DNA of 5,398 nt from Synergistaceae bacterium (GTDB taxonomy: Bacteria > Synergistota > Synergistia > Synergistales > Aminobacteriaceae). Numbering within the stretch: position 1 is the stretch's first letter; each line of letters opens with the position of its first letter. This document shows positions 4,721 to 5,398 of this stretch, in pieces. The notes under the pieces were generated by a model. The model had not been told where the DNA came from and ran no database searches. It saw only the letters and a program-made list of their open reading frames with translations. The stretch spans positions 1 to 5,398 of the forward strand of contig JAFVEW010000037.1 in the NCBI GenBank assembly GCA_017475805.1. Reading direction: 5' to 3'. The position numbers and the translations under genes were made by a program.

Positions 4721-5398
4721 ATGAAATTAAAAATATTTTTGTTCGCGTTAATTGCGCTGTTGACGTTCAGCTCCGCGTCTTTTGCTTATAGCATTACTGC
4801 GCCTAAAAGTAAGCTGGATATGACTTACGCTAAAAATGATTATAACGAAATCGGCGAACTTACAATTACACGTGCCGAGGGTGAAAATATCGACAAAATT
4901 AAAGTTAAAGTTACATACGATGGAAAATTATCAAATGGGACTAATGAAGTTTCTTATAAGCTCGTTACAGGTGGTGAAAACGGGAATGAGGTTTCCTCGG
5001 GCGAAACGATAGAGGTTAAGGTTGGGGAAGGCTTAAAAATCGGCGCGAAAATTACCGGCGACTCTTCTGGCGTTCCTGCAGGAGAATATAAAAGCAATAT
5101 CACGTTTGTCGGACTGCCTGTCAAGGGACAAAAAGATTATGAATTCGGCACATATAACGGGGAAACCTTAAAATGGCGCGTCCTTGAGGTTGACGAAACT
5201 AATAAGGCTTTGCTCGTTACGGAAAAAGCTGTAACTCAAATGGCTTATCATGCTACAAAAAATAGCTATCACTGGTCTACGAGTGATGTCAAACACTTTC
5301 TTAATAATAATGATGCTTTTCTTAAAGTTTTTGCGACGGAAGACAAAGCTAAAATCTTGAAAGTTTCGATTACGGACGGAAAAGAAGGGCAGAATAAA
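4721..5398 (+). CDS. Secreted protein with signal peptide and DUF6273-type domain (partial, runs off right edge)
   Basis: 226 codons are open to the window end with no stop. Residues 1-22 are a Sec signal peptide: MKLK, a hydrophobic core (IFLFALIALL) and a SFA cleavage site after A22. There is no lipobox cysteine, so the protein is probably periplasmic, surface or secreted. Residues 23-130 alternate hydrophobic and polar positions (KIKVKVTYDG, SGETIEVKVG, VPAGEYKSNITFVG), suggesting a beta-sandwich or Ig-like module. I do not recognise the family of this part. Residues 139-219 resemble DUF6273: DYEFGTYNGETLKWRVLEVD, ALLVTEKA, AYHATKNSYHWSTSDVKHFL. DUF6273 domains are common in exported proteins of gut Firmicutes and related bacteria, and their biochemical role is not established. 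The gene is divergent from the methylase remnant. I see no convincing promoter in the short gap. Function unknown. Confidence 0.85.
   Translation, partial: MKLKIFLFALIALLTFSSASFAYSITAPKSKLDMTYAKNDYNEIGELTITRAEGENIDKIKVKVTYDGKLSNGTNEVSYKLVTGGENGNEVSSGETIEVKVGEGLKIGAKITGDSSGVPAGEYKSNITFVGLPVKGQKDYEFGTYNGETLKWRVLEVDETNKALLVTEKAVTQMAYHATKNSYHWSTSDVKHFLNNNDAFLKVFATEDKAKILKVSITDGKEGQNK

Noticed and set aside
1..5398. tRNA or rRNA genes, CRISPR arrays, insertion sequences, riboswitches
   Set aside because: No cloverleaf, evenly spaced repeat-spacer pattern, transposase reading frame or recognisable riboswitch core was seen on either strand.

Overview
The window is AT-rich and carries four gene blocks, with dense coding and short gaps. 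The likely source is an anaerobic, gut-type bacterium. Three things point that way: a secreted DUF6273-type protein, a methylase with fused specificity domains of a kind common in gut anaerobes, and the AT-biased codon use. Synergistota or Clostridia-like lineages are possible. No marker in the window settles the taxonomy, so this is a weak guess.

Left part, minus strand (1-2178): a sigma70-like promoter (2150-2178) precedes a complete class I PLP aminotransferase (2099-921). Twelve bases after it comes mnmA, the tRNA U34 2-thiolase, which runs off the left edge. The two probably form one transcription unit and are ordinary housekeeping genes.

Middle part, minus strand (about 4700-2262): this is the broken remains of one long DNA adenine methylase gene with the layout N-terminal helical region, N6-methylase domain (motif I, then NPPY), specificity domain 1 (TRD1), specificity domain 2 (TRD2). 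The reading frame is interrupted at four homopolymers: T4 near the 5' end (4635-4638), A6 between motif I and NPPY (3978-3983), and C10 (2790-2799) plus A4 (2742-2745) between the two TRDs. Single-base changes at these runs would restore one continuous protein. The C10 tract is out of character for such AT-rich DNA and looks like a phase-variation tract. Decay or assembly error at homopolymers are the main alternatives. No restriction (HsdR) gene is visible. A hairpin with a T-run and a 35-bp array of five heptamers follow the gene.

Right part, plus strand (4721 to the right edge): a divergent gene for an exported protein with a signal peptide, a beta-rich region and a DUF6273-type domain, incomplete at its 3' end. 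Its leader holds an imperfect inverted repeat, and its Shine-Dalgarno lies where the methylase gene should begin, so the methylase 5' end may be truncated. The most interesting part of the window is the homopolymer-interrupted, two-TRD methylase.
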